DNA of 25,568 nucleotides, from contig SLCI01000253.1 of NCBI GenBank assembly GCA_007125875.1, positions 1 through 25,568 of the forward strand. Reading direction: 5' to 3'. Positions 7,463-13,181 of the stretch are shown here, one piece after another. Position 1 is the first letter of the stretch. Every line of letters begins with the position of its first letter. Both the position numbers and the translations under genes were made by a program. This DNA comes from Kiritimatiellia bacterium. Its GTDB lineage: Bacteria; Verrucomicrobiota; Kiritimatiellia; SLAD01. The notes under the pieces were generated by a model. The model searched no databases, was not told the origin of the DNA, and saw nothing but the letters and a program-made list of their open reading frames with translations.

Positions 7463-8967
7463 ATACGACTGAACCAACTACATCCGCGCGGCGTGCCGCA
7501 ATCATCGGGGGCGGCTTGGGCGGCCTCAGCGCCGCCATCCACCTGCAACTGGCCGGCTATCGCGTCACCCTGTACGAATCGCAACCGCGCGTCGGTGGCC
7601 GTGCCAATCTGATCGAGCGGGACGGTTTCCGCTTCGATACCGGACCCTCATTGCTGAACTATCCGTGGGTCTTCGAGGAATTGTTCGAAGCCGCGGGACG
7701 TCGCTTCGAGGATTATGTTGAGCTGATTCCAGTTGATCCTTCCATCCGGTTTGTCTGGCCGGAGGGCGGCACCTTTACACTATCGAGCCAGATCGATCGC
7801 CTGCGCAAGGAGTGTGAGCGACTGGAGCCCGGTTCGTCACCGGGCCTGATGAAGTTTCTGGCCGACGCCGAATTCAAGTATAACCTCTCCTTCCAAAAAC
7901 TCGTCCGCCGCAACGAAGACAATCCCATCAAGTGGGCTGCCGCAATGAACTTCAAAGAGATGCGCAGCTCGGCGGTCTGGCGCTCACTCTACAACGAACT
8001 GAATCGTTTCTTTCGCAATCCGCGTATTTGTGAGGCACTCGGCTCCTATGCCATGTATCTGGGCGGCTCGCCATGGACATTGCCGGGCCTCTTTTCAATC
8101 TTGCCGTATGGCGAGTTGGCCTACGGTTTGTGGCTACCCAAAGGGGGGGTCTACGGACTAGTCGAAGGCATGGAGCGCCTCGCACTTGAATTGGGAGTGA
8201 CGATTGAAACGAATAAGCCGGTCGTCAGTATTGTGACCGCTGACGGACGCGTTACGGGGTTGTCGTTCAAGGACGGTTCGACCGCGGACTGGCCGGTGGT
8301 GGTTTCGAACGTCGATGTGCCAACCACACAGACGCAGCTGCTCGGGCGATCCAAGCCGACCAAGATGGGGATGACGCCGGGCGTGATCACGTATTACTGG
8401 GCGATCAAAGGTAAGGTGGACAACATCAAACATCACACCATCTTTTTGCCGGACGACTTCAAAGACTCCTTCGCCGACCTGCTGGAGCGCGGTCGCATTC
8501 CGCGTAACCTGCCGTTTTACGTCAGCGTGCCGTCCGACACCGATGCGTCCCTGGCGCCCGAGGGAGACACCGCCGTGTTCGTGCTCGTGCCGACCCCGCG
8601 CTTGAGCGAGTTGGGGCCGATCGATTGGGATAAGGCCGTCGCCGACGTGCGCGAGCAAGTGCTGGCGCGATTGGCGTCGCACGACATCCACATTGATCCT
8701 GCTCAGTTCCTATTCGAGGAAGTGTGGTCGCCGGAAGCCTGGGGCGAGAACTTTGGCCTCTATGACGGCTCCGCGTTCGGCGCCTCCCACACGCTGTTTC
8801 AGGTCGGGCCGATGCGCGCCAAGAATTTTGACCGCGCCTGCAAAGGGCTCTATTACGTCGGTGCCAGCACCACGCCCGGCACCGGCATGCCGATGGTCGT
8901 GCTGGGCGGCGAAATGACCGCCCGCCGCGTCCTCAGCATGGAAGGTGAGCAGTCGTCAGCATTGTAG
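7459..8967 (+). CDS. crtI: CrtI-type carotenoid desaturase (second copy)
   Basis: FAD-dependent desaturase of 502 residues. After about ten leader residues comes the dinucleotide-binding block AAIIGGGLGGLSAAIHL, then VGGRANLIERDGFRFDTGPS and PWVFEELFEAAG; the C-terminus carries YYVGASTTPGTGMPMV, the CrtI/CrtN flavin-contact motif. It is the direct translational partner of the phytoene/squalene synthase (ATGA overlap at 7459-7462), making it the likely main desaturase introducing the conjugated chain. It differs from the copy at 3591 in the middle region (YAMYLGGSPWTLPGLFS), consistent with another substrate. A frame open to 7402 lies inside the synthase gene and adds no family residues. The stop codon TAG (8965-8967) lies inside the first bases of dispersed repeat A, so the extreme C-terminus (about EQSSAL) may have been reshaped by the repeat. 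Confidence 0.9.
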   Translation: MNTTEPTTSARRAAIIGGGLGGLSAAIHLQLAGYRVTLYESQPRVGGRANLIERDGFRFDTGPSLLNYPWVFEELFEAAGRRFEDYVELIPVDPSIRFVWPEGGTFTLSSQIDRLRKECERLEPGSSPGLMKFLADAEFKYNLSFQKLVRRNEDNPIKWAAAMNFKEMRSSAVWRSLYNELNRFFRNPRICEALGSYAMYLGGSPWTLPGLFSILPYGELAYGLWLPKGGVYGLVEGMERLALELGVTIETNKPVVSIVTADGRVTGLSFKDGSTADWPVVVSNVDVPTTQTQLLGRSKPTKMGMTPGVITYYWAIKGKVDNIKHHTIFLPDDFKDSFADLLERGRIPRNLPFYVSVPSDTDASLAPEGDTAVFVLVPTPRLSELGPIDWDKAVADVREQVLARLASHDIHIDPAQFLFEEVWSPEAWGENFGLYDGSAFGASHTLFQVGPMRAKNFDRACKGLYYVGASTTPGTGMPMVVLGGEMTARRVLSMEGEQSSAL

Positions 8968-9237
8968 GCCGACCCTCTGTGGTTGGCGCATGGGATGTGT
9001 TGTAGGGCGTCCGCTTGCGGATCGCCGTCTTTGGCGGTCGCCGAAGGGGTCGCGCGCTGATCCGTGCCAGCTACGACCTATCGCGTTGTTGCGCGGGCCG
9101 GCGCGGACAAGAGTCCTGCACCGCCCCACGCGCCTAGCGCTAGGCCGCACCTGACCCGTCCCCCGCGCTCAAATTCGTGCCGAATTTGCCCCCTTCGCCC
9201 ACCGCATAGCACCCCTGCGGGGCTCCGGTTGTTTGCA
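8963..9237. repeat. Dispersed repeat A, copy 1
   Basis: About 275 bases of non-coding sequence that recur, with substitutions and indels, at 11714-12010. Shared landmarks in order: TGTAGGCCGACCCTC with an imperfect hairpin, a CCGCTTGCGG segment, GGGTCGCGCG, a long nearly identical stretch around 9068-9160, the 14-bp perfect palindrome GCCTAGCGCTAGGC (9132-9145), and a hairpin with arms CAAATTCG/CGAATTTG (9170-9177 and 9181-9188, loop TGC). The repeat starts at the stop codon of the upstream desaturase. Short open frames inside it are recurrent repeat translations rather than genes. It fills most of the 502-base convergent spacer between the desaturase and the LolA-like gene. Confidence 0.85.
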
Positions 9238-9287
9238 TGATTGGAGATTCTCTGTACTTTGCCGCTGATGGTATTGCATGCAGTCTT

Positions 9288-9314
9288 TGTAGGCCGACCC
9301 TCAGCGGTCGGCGC
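9288..9314. repeat. Solo copy of the repeat A leading hairpin
   Basis: The first 27 bases of repeat A recur alone here: TGTAGGCCGACC, six loop bases, then GGTCGGC, giving a 7-bp perfect stem (GCCGACC/GGTCGGC). It matches the version at 11714 more closely than the adjacent copy 1, where the stem has a wobble pair. Between here and 9470 the spacer holds degenerate short repeats around ATCCGTG (9391-9420) and CGTATCCCG (9427-9500). Confidence 0.7.
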
Positions 9315-9390
9315 GCTCCCAACCCACAACCCCGTTGCGGCACTCTGGGAACTCCGAGCACCAGCTCGGCATGAGGCCAACCAGTCCCGC

Positions 9391-9507
9391 TATCCCATCC
9401 GTGAAAATCCGTGTTATCCGTGGTTCATCCCGTATCTCGTACCCCGTGACCCGGATCGCATATCCCGTATCACGGATCCCGCACTGCTTCCAAGTCCCGT
9501 ATCCGTA
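9391..9507. repeat. Degenerate short repeats of ATCCGTG and CGTATCCCG type
   Basis: A run of loosely repeated 8-11 base words: ATCCGTG/ATCCGTGT/TATCCGTGG (9398-9424), followed by CCCGTATC, CTCGTACC, CCCGTGAC, CCCGGATC, CCCGTATCACGG and CCCGTATCCG. The same wording occurs at 16534-16580 (CCCGTATCCCGAATCGCG, CGTATCCCGTGG). The run extends across the 3' end of the LolA-like gene (stop at 9470-9472), so the last residues of that protein are encoded in repeat-like DNA. Confidence 0.55.
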
Positions 9508-10249
9508 GCGTGACGCGTTCGCGTGTTTGCTGATTCAGTAGATCCAGATTCTGGATCATCCACAGGTCATCAATCCGTTGCAGGCTACGCACCTCAATCC
9601 TCCGCAAGGTCCGGCCGCGTCGATCCACGGTATCCGCGCGCATGAACAAGCCCACCGCCGGATCAATCCATAGCCGCACTGCCTCGAATGAGTACCCCTG
9701 ATCCGCCGGTGCCGGCAGTTCTACGATTTCACAGTAGCGACCGCGCACACGTTCCGAGCCGATCCGGCGCGCGCCGTCCCACCACAGAAAGGACCAGCTC
9801 AAATCCGCCCAGGTCAGGTCCAAGCCCGCAATCGATTGATCCAAATCCGCCAGCGACTGTTCGGTCAAGGGATCGCCTGACCACCATGAGAATTCAGGCG
9901 TGGCGCGGTCTGGCCACTTCACGTGCAGTTTTTCCTGCGTGGCGCCGAATCGGTCCAACACCATGTACTGCGCTTGCGGAATCGCTGCGCCCCAATCGAG
10001 ATTCATCTCCACCGGCGTCACACGTACGATGTTGCCGCGCCGATCACGTGATTGCAGTTCGCCGGAAAGCTGCAGCGGGATGGTCGGTAACGCCGCGCGC
10101 ACCTGCGCCATCAATTCGTCGCCGCCTCTGGCCTCTGGCAGGCCGATCGGGAGCAAAAAAGAGGCGAGGGCGAGTTTTCCAATCGTTGGAAGCCGAAACA
10201 GGGATGTTTTCCAATCGTTGGAAGTTTTTCGCCAGGTTTTTCCAATCAT
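9470..10249 (-). CDS. LolA-like outer-membrane lipoprotein-sorting protein, exported
   Basis: Predicted periplasmic protein of about 259 residues from the chosen start, resembling the LolA-like family that carries lipoproteins or lipids between membranes. A hydrophobic export segment (LALASFLLPIG) precedes the mature part, which starts near GGDELMAQVRAALPTIPLQLSGELQS and continues with strand-rich text: FGATQEKLHVKWPD, FLWWDGARRIGSERVRGRYC, SFEAVRLWIDPAVGLFMRADTVDRRGRTLRRIEV and WMIQNLDLLNQQTRERVTLRI. The pattern of a linked cofactor-free beta barrel plus 'R-x-C-x-x-V' after a hydrophobic strand is typical. The true start is unresolved: the frame stays open to 10363 through an array of palindromic repeats, ATG 10249 itself is inside one palindrome, and none of the candidates has a good Shine-Dalgarno. 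The family call rests on text resemblance, so it is moderate. Confidence 0.65.
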   Translation of the reverse strand: MIGKTWRKTSNDWKTSLFRLPTIGKLALASFLLPIGLPEARGGDELMAQVRAALPTIPLQLSGELQSRDRRGNIVRVTPVEMNLDWGAAIPQAQYMVLDRFGATQEKLHVKWPDRATPEFSWWSGDPLTEQSLADLDQSIAGLDLTWADLSWSFLWWDGARRIGSERVRGRYCEIVELPAPADQGYSFEAVRLWIDPAVGLFMRADTVDRRGRTLRRIEVRSLQRIDDLWMIQNLDLLNQQTRERVTLRIRDLEAVRDP

Positions 10250-10320
10250 TGGAAACTTTTCGCGTGATTTTTCCAATCGTTGGAAACTTTTTTCACCGTT
10301 TTTCCAATCATTGGAAAACC
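10175..10320. repeat. Array of five 15-bp palindromes with 31-32 bp period
   Basis: The word TTCCAATCRTTGGAA occurs at 10177, 10209, 10240, 10271 and 10302, so start-to-start distances are 32, 31, 31 and 31 bases. The arms TTCCAA/TTGGAA are perfect in all five copies; only the central base varies (G, G, A, G, A) and the asymmetric TCR centre always points the same way. The 16-17 base spacers are also related (T-rich, with a TTTTCGC-like core in several). A 31-bp period is close to three helical turns, putting all copies on the same face of DNA. The array lies between the inverted repeat after the phosphofructokinase gene and the LolA-like gene, and its first copy is inside the latter's predicted export signal. 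Confidence 0.9.
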
Positions 10321-10355
10321 GTCGGACAGCGAGGGTTGGCATGGGAAAATACATA

Positions 10356-10402
10356 AGCGGCACCGGTAGTTCGTTTGGGTATTAGACTAGTCCGGTGCCG
10401 CT
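10356..10402 (-). terminator. Possible terminator hairpin downstream of the phosphofructokinase gene
   Basis: A perfect 11-bp inverted repeat: AGCGGCACCGG (10356-10366) and CCGGTGCCGCT (10392-10402), separated by 25 bases. It starts 11 bases after the pfp stop in that gene's direction. On the reverse strand the second arm is followed by TATGTATTTTCCC, T-rich but without a clean U-run, and the loop is long for an intrinsic terminator. Termination or mRNA 3'-end protection are both plausible. Confidence 0.5.
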
Positions 10403-10413
10403 CGTATTCAACC

Positions 10414-11631
10414 TTACTTGATTTTCTTGACCGGCACGCCTTTGAGGCGACCGATCTTAGGCAGCTCGCCGACGATCGGTTTGGCGTAATCGATGAACGC
10501 CTTGGTGACGTCGTTGCCGGCCTTGTTAATGAATTTGGCGGGCATGTGCTGCGTTTCTTTGGCCACGCTCTTGAGCGGCACACGCTTGATGCTGGTGACG
10601 TATTTCTTGCCGGGTTTGCGCGTGATTGCAACGCTGCCGTTGGCATGCGTGGTGCAGGCGAAGCGTACCGCGGCTTGGCCGGCGGCGCGCGCTTCCTTGG
10701 CGTCGGCTTCGGAAACCAAGCCGGGGAAGGAGCGTTGCAGGTAACCGAAGGTGTCGGCGCGCACACGGGAGATGCCGAGCTTGTTGCGGACTTCGCCGGC
10801 GAGCAGATCGCCCAATGCGCCCGAGCCGCTCAACTGGATGTTGCCGTGCGAATCTTTCTCTTTGATGAACTTGCTGGCGATCGCTTCGCCCTTGCTGTCG
10901 GCGATACCTTCGGACACGGCGACGACGCAACGGCCGTATTGCTTGTAGACGCGCTTCACGTCAGCGAGGAAGCGGGTCATGGCGAACGGCTTCTCGGGCA
11001 GGTAGATCAGGTGCGGCCCGTCGTCTGGATAGACGCGTGCCAGCGCTGAAGCGGCGGTCAGGAAGCCGGCGTGACGGCCCATGATGATGTTGATCTTCAC
11101 GCCAGGCAGGGCGCGGTTATCGAGGTTGTCGCCCATGAAGGCGGAGGCCACGAACTTGGCGCCGGAACCGAAGCCGGGCGTGTGATCGTTTTGGCGCAGA
11201 TCGTTGTCGATCGTTTTGCAGATGTGGAAGCAGCGGAAGTCGTATTTCGCGGCTAGCGCTTCTTCGTTGATGATGTGCGTGGTTTCGGCGGAATCGTTGC
11301 CGCCGATGTAGAAGAAGTAGTTCACATTGTATTTCTTCAGTTTTTCAAAGATCGCGTGACAATCCTCTTTGGTCGGTTTCTTACGGACCGAGCCCAGCGC
11401 GGAGGAAGGGGTTTGCGCGACGAGTTCGAGGTTTTTCACGCTCTCTTTGCCGAGATCGATGAAGTCCTCTTCCAAAATCCCTTTGATGCCGTGCAGCGAG
11501 CCGTAGATCTTCTTGATCTTGCCTTGCTTCTTGGCTTCCAAAATTGCGCCAACCAGACTTTGGTTGATGACGGCGGTGGGGCCGCCGCTTTGCGCGATCA
11601 GCATATTCCCGACGGGTGCTTGCTTGGCCAT
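10414..11631 (-). CDS. pfp: Pyrophosphate-dependent 6-phosphofructokinase
   Basis: Cytoplasmic glycolytic enzyme of 405 residues transferring phosphate between PPi and fructose 6-phosphate, reversibly. The donor-site sequence GGNDS (110-114) has Asp at the position where ATP-dependent enzymes have Gly, and KTIDND (139-144) supplies the lysine typical of PPi users; both point to PPi rather than ATP. Other family blocks are SGGPTAVINQS (15-25), TPGFGSGAKF (151-160) and MGRHAGF (184-190). The start has a strong Shine-Dalgarno (AGGAG about 8 bases upstream of ATG 11631). The C-terminus is rich in Lys (VPVKKIK). It stands alone, with a repeat-filled 537-base spacer upstream and an inverted repeat downstream. 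PPi-PFK fits a fermentative, energy-saving metabolism together with the sodium-pump decarboxylase in this window. Confidence 0.93.
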   Translation of the reverse strand: MAKQAPVGNMLIAQSGGPTAVINQSLVGAILEAKKQGKIKKIYGSLHGIKGILEEDFIDLGKESVKNLELVAQTPSSALGSVRKKPTKEDCHAIFEKLKKYNVNYFFYIGGNDSAETTHIINEEALAAKYDFRCFHICKTIDNDLRQNDHTPGFGSGAKFVASAFMGDNLDNRALPGVKINIIMGRHAGFLTAASALARVYPDDGPHLIYLPEKPFAMTRFLADVKRVYKQYGRCVVAVSEGIADSKGEAIASKFIKEKDSHGNIQLSGSGALGDLLAGEVRNKLGISRVRADTFGYLQRSFPGLVSEADAKEARAAGQAAVRFACTTHANGSVAITRKPGKKYVTSIKRVPLKSVAKETQHMPAKFINKAGNDVTKAFIDYAKPIVGELPKIGRLKGVPVKKIK

Positions 11632-11713
11632 AATATGTTCTCCTCTGTAGAACGGTTAGAATTCGCAGCAGGTGATGTAACAAGTTGCACGAATCGACGC
11701 AAGCTCAGGCTGC

Positions 11714-12010
11714 TGTAGGCCGACCCTCAGCGGTCGGCGCTTGGGATTGGTTGTAGGGCGCCCGCTTGCGGGTCGCCGCTTCGTGGCCATGCGGATCGTT
11801 TTGCGTGGATGGGCGGTGGCCGAAGGGGTCGCGCGATGGGACGTGCCAGCTACGACCTATCGCGTTGTTGCGCGGGCCGACGCGGACACGAGTCCGGCGC
11901 CGCCCCACGCGCCTAGCGCTAGGCCGCATCTGACTCGTCCCCCGCGCTCAAATTCGTGACCGAATTTGCCCCCTTCGCCCACCGCACAGCACACCTTCGG
12001 TTGACTTGCG
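11714..12010. repeat. Dispersed repeat A, copy 2
   Basis: Second long copy of repeat A, about 297 bases, in the 537-base spacer between tenA (3' end) and the phosphofructokinase gene (start). It has the leading hairpin GCCGACC/GGTCGGC, the CCGCTTGCGG segment, an insertion of roughly 20-30 bases relative to copy 1 around 11780-11815, the long conserved stretch (about 11819-11900), the palindrome GCCTAGCGCTAGGC (11911-11924) and the hairpin arms CAAATTCG (11949-11956) and CGAATTTG (11961-11968) around TGAC. The remainder of this spacer is short repeats and a hairpin; no gene is supported there. Confidence 0.85.
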
Positions 12011-12031
12011 CGTGGCCTGTAGGGGCGCCAA

Positions 12032-12067
12032 TCGATTACGATTAAGCGTATGATTACGATTATGAGG
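12032..12067. repeat. GATTACGATTA short repeat
   Basis: Two imperfect copies of a 12-13 base unit, GATTACGATTAAG and GATTACGATTATG, lie 18 bases apart between repeat A copy 2 and the hairpin after tenA. The tract is low-complexity and AT-rich in a GC-rich neighbourhood. No protein-coding function is supported; it looks like remnants of a simple repeat. Confidence 0.5.
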
Positions 12068-12110
12068 GGCGGATAACCCAAGGCCGAACACCGCTCGGGT
12101 GATTTCCGTT

Positions 12111-12168
12111 ACAACGACGAACGAAGAACCAAGAACGACGAACGCGCCTCGCACCTGTGCGGGGCGCT
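12111..12168 (-). repeat. Dispersed repeat C, copy 1, with hairpin after tenA
   Basis: ACGACGAACGAAGAACC-type wording followed by a hairpin with arms GCGCCTCGC (12144-12152) and GCGGGGCGC (12159-12167), nine pairs including one wobble, loop ACCTGT. The same arrangement (GAACGACGAACG then a CCTGT-loop hairpin) recurs at 16728-16783. On the reverse strand the hairpin directly follows the tenA stop and is followed by a moderately T-rich stretch, so it may also act as the tenA terminator. Confidence 0.65.
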
Positions 12169-12822
12169 CTACACCGGCCAGCGCTGTAGCTGATAGGCGG
12201 CGTCCCAGAAGGCCCACTCGCATTGCGATGATTGGCGGTAGGCGAGATGCATGGCCTCGCGGATTTCCGGACTGCTTTGTTCGGCGGCTTGATCGGTGAT
12301 GGCGATCATGCGATCGACGACGGCGCCGAAGCCGGGATCGGAGTAGGTATCGATCCACGCTTGATAGGGATTGTCGGGCACGGTTTGGCTGGCGATGTGG
12401 AGTCCGACTTCGCGATAGATCCAGAAGCAGGGCAGGACGGCGGCGAGGCCGACGGGGTAGGGCGCGAGGCTGGTCTTGGCGAGTAGAAAGTGGGTGTAGG
12501 CGAAGCAGGCGGGCTCTTGCACTTCAGTCGCCGGGATCTTGAACGTCTCGCTCATCATTTGGTGCAACGCCCGTTCGACGTCGATTGCGTCGCGCGCGTA
12601 GGTGAGTAGGTCATGCGCTTCGGCCGCGTCATCCGTTTTGGCCGCTAGCAAGGTTAGCGCCTTGGTGTAGTCGCGCAGGTAGAGCGAGTCTTGCTGTACG
12701 TAGTACGTGAAGCGGTCACTTTCGAGTGTGCCGTCGGCTAGCGTTTGGTTGTAAGGATGCGCGATGATGGCATCGTAAATGGATTGGGTAGCGGTCCAGG
12801 TTTGCTGCGTAAATGTTGCCAT
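12169..12822 (-). CDS. tenA: TenA aminopyrimidine aminohydrolase / thiaminase II
   Basis: Cytoplasmic thiamine-salvage enzyme of 217 residues. TenA hydrolyses aminopyrimidine degradation products to HMP, or thiamine itself, releasing the pyrimidine for reuse. Family residues seen are Asp45 in YYVQQDSLYLRDY, the catalytic cysteine in LPCFWIYREVG (Cys132), and the C-terminal glutamate region QCEWAFWDAAY; the text PYPVGLAAVLPCFWIYREVG is highly characteristic. ATG 12822 has a good Shine-Dalgarno, AGAGGAA about 7 bases upstream. It is preceded by a TPP riboswitch on the same strand, which independently confirms the thiamine role, and followed by a hairpin. No other thi genes are in the window, so it appears to be a stand-alone salvage gene. 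Confidence 0.95.
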   Translation of the reverse strand: MATFTQQTWTATQSIYDAIIAHPYNQTLADGTLESDRFTYYVQQDSLYLRDYTKALTLLAAKTDDAAEAHDLLTYARDAIDVERALHQMMSETFKIPATEVQEPACFAYTHFLLAKTSLAPYPVGLAAVLPCFWIYREVGLHIASQTVPDNPYQAWIDTYSDPGFGAVVDRMIAITDQAAEQSSPEIREAMHLAYRQSSQCEWAFWDAAYQLQRWPV

Positions 12823-12828
12823 GTCTTG

Positions 12829-12879
12829 TTCCTCTCTAAGTGTGTGCCGATTGATCCATGATCAGGCAGTAGAGAGGAA
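12829..12879 (-). promoter_or_regulatory. Riboswitch expression platform: perfect anti-Shine-Dalgarno
   Basis: On the reverse strand TTCCTCTCTA (complement of 12870-12879), just after the aptamer, is perfectly complementary to TAGAGAGGAA (complement of 12829-12838), which contains the tenA Shine-Dalgarno. Pairing would form a 10-bp stem hiding the ribosome site. The aptamer's conserved GGAGGGAAA could instead pair with TTTCCTCTC (eight of nine positions counting wobbles), freeing the site when TPP is absent. This predicts translational control. Confidence 0.75.
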
Positions 12880-12892
12880 AGGCGAGCGATGC

Positions 12893-12978
12893 GACCGTTT
12901 CCCTCCGCCGGCATGATCCGGATCAGGTTGTCGGGGTCTAATCTCAGGTCTCACACCAGTTTCCAATTCTTTCCGGTC
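12893..12978 (-). promoter_or_regulatory. TPP riboswitch (THI element) controlling tenA
   Basis: On the reverse strand the leader has the THI-box core: CCTGAGA (complement of 12942-12948), ACCC, then ACCTGATCCGGATCATGCC and GGCGGAGGGAAA (complement of 12898-12928), including the P5 stem CCGG/CCGG. The 5' half is unusual: the P2/P3 region is very short (GGTGTGAGACC), and a possible P1 (GACCG with CGGTC, 12974-12978 and 12893-12897) uses bases inside the adjoining dispersed repeat B. TPP binding is expected to lower tenA expression. Boundaries at the 5' side are uncertain. Confidence 0.88.
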
Positions 12979-13107
12979 CATGCTCCGAGGACGCGACGGA
13001 GCGCGTCCCTCCGGAATGCTGCTGCAGGGGTTGGTTCTGCTTAGCGTGTGCCGGAGGGGCAACCTCTGTGTTGCCCTGCGAATATACCGAAAAGTTACAG
13101 TGACTGG
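12961..13107. repeat. Dispersed structured repeat B, copy 1
   Basis: A 147-base element recurring at 23708-23853 with roughly four of five positions identical by eye. Hairpin 1 has arms GGACGCG (12989-12995) and CGCGTCC (13002-13008) with loop ACGGAG. Hairpin 2 has arms GGGCAAC (13057-13063) and GTTGCCC (13070-13076) with loop CTCTGT. It fills the gap between the mauE-like gene (3' end) and the tenA riboswitch and ends exactly where the riboswitch's 5' part begins. No open frame in it is conserved as protein. Confidence 0.85.
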
Positions 13108-13181
13108 CCTGAGTGACCACCCCCAACGGTGCAGCCAGTAAAGCGTATCCGTTTGCTCGCGTCAACCGGCGCTGCGCAGGA

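Noticed and set aside
8945..9380. Small genes on both strands in the spacer after the desaturase
   Set aside because: The frames translate repeat A, recur with frameshifts in the other copies, and lack ribosome sites.
10175..10320. CRISPR array
   Set aside because: The repeats are short perfect palindromes, the 16-17 base spacers are similar to each other and too short, and there are no cas genes.
10375..11049. 224-residue open frame antisense to the phosphofructokinase gene
   Set aside because: It is a shadow of codon bias in a well-supported gene on the other strand, with no recognisable domain.
11705..12081. Small proteins in the spacer upstream of the phosphofructokinase gene
   Set aside because: They are translations of repeat A copy 2 and the GATTACGATTA tract; the frame is not maintained between copies.
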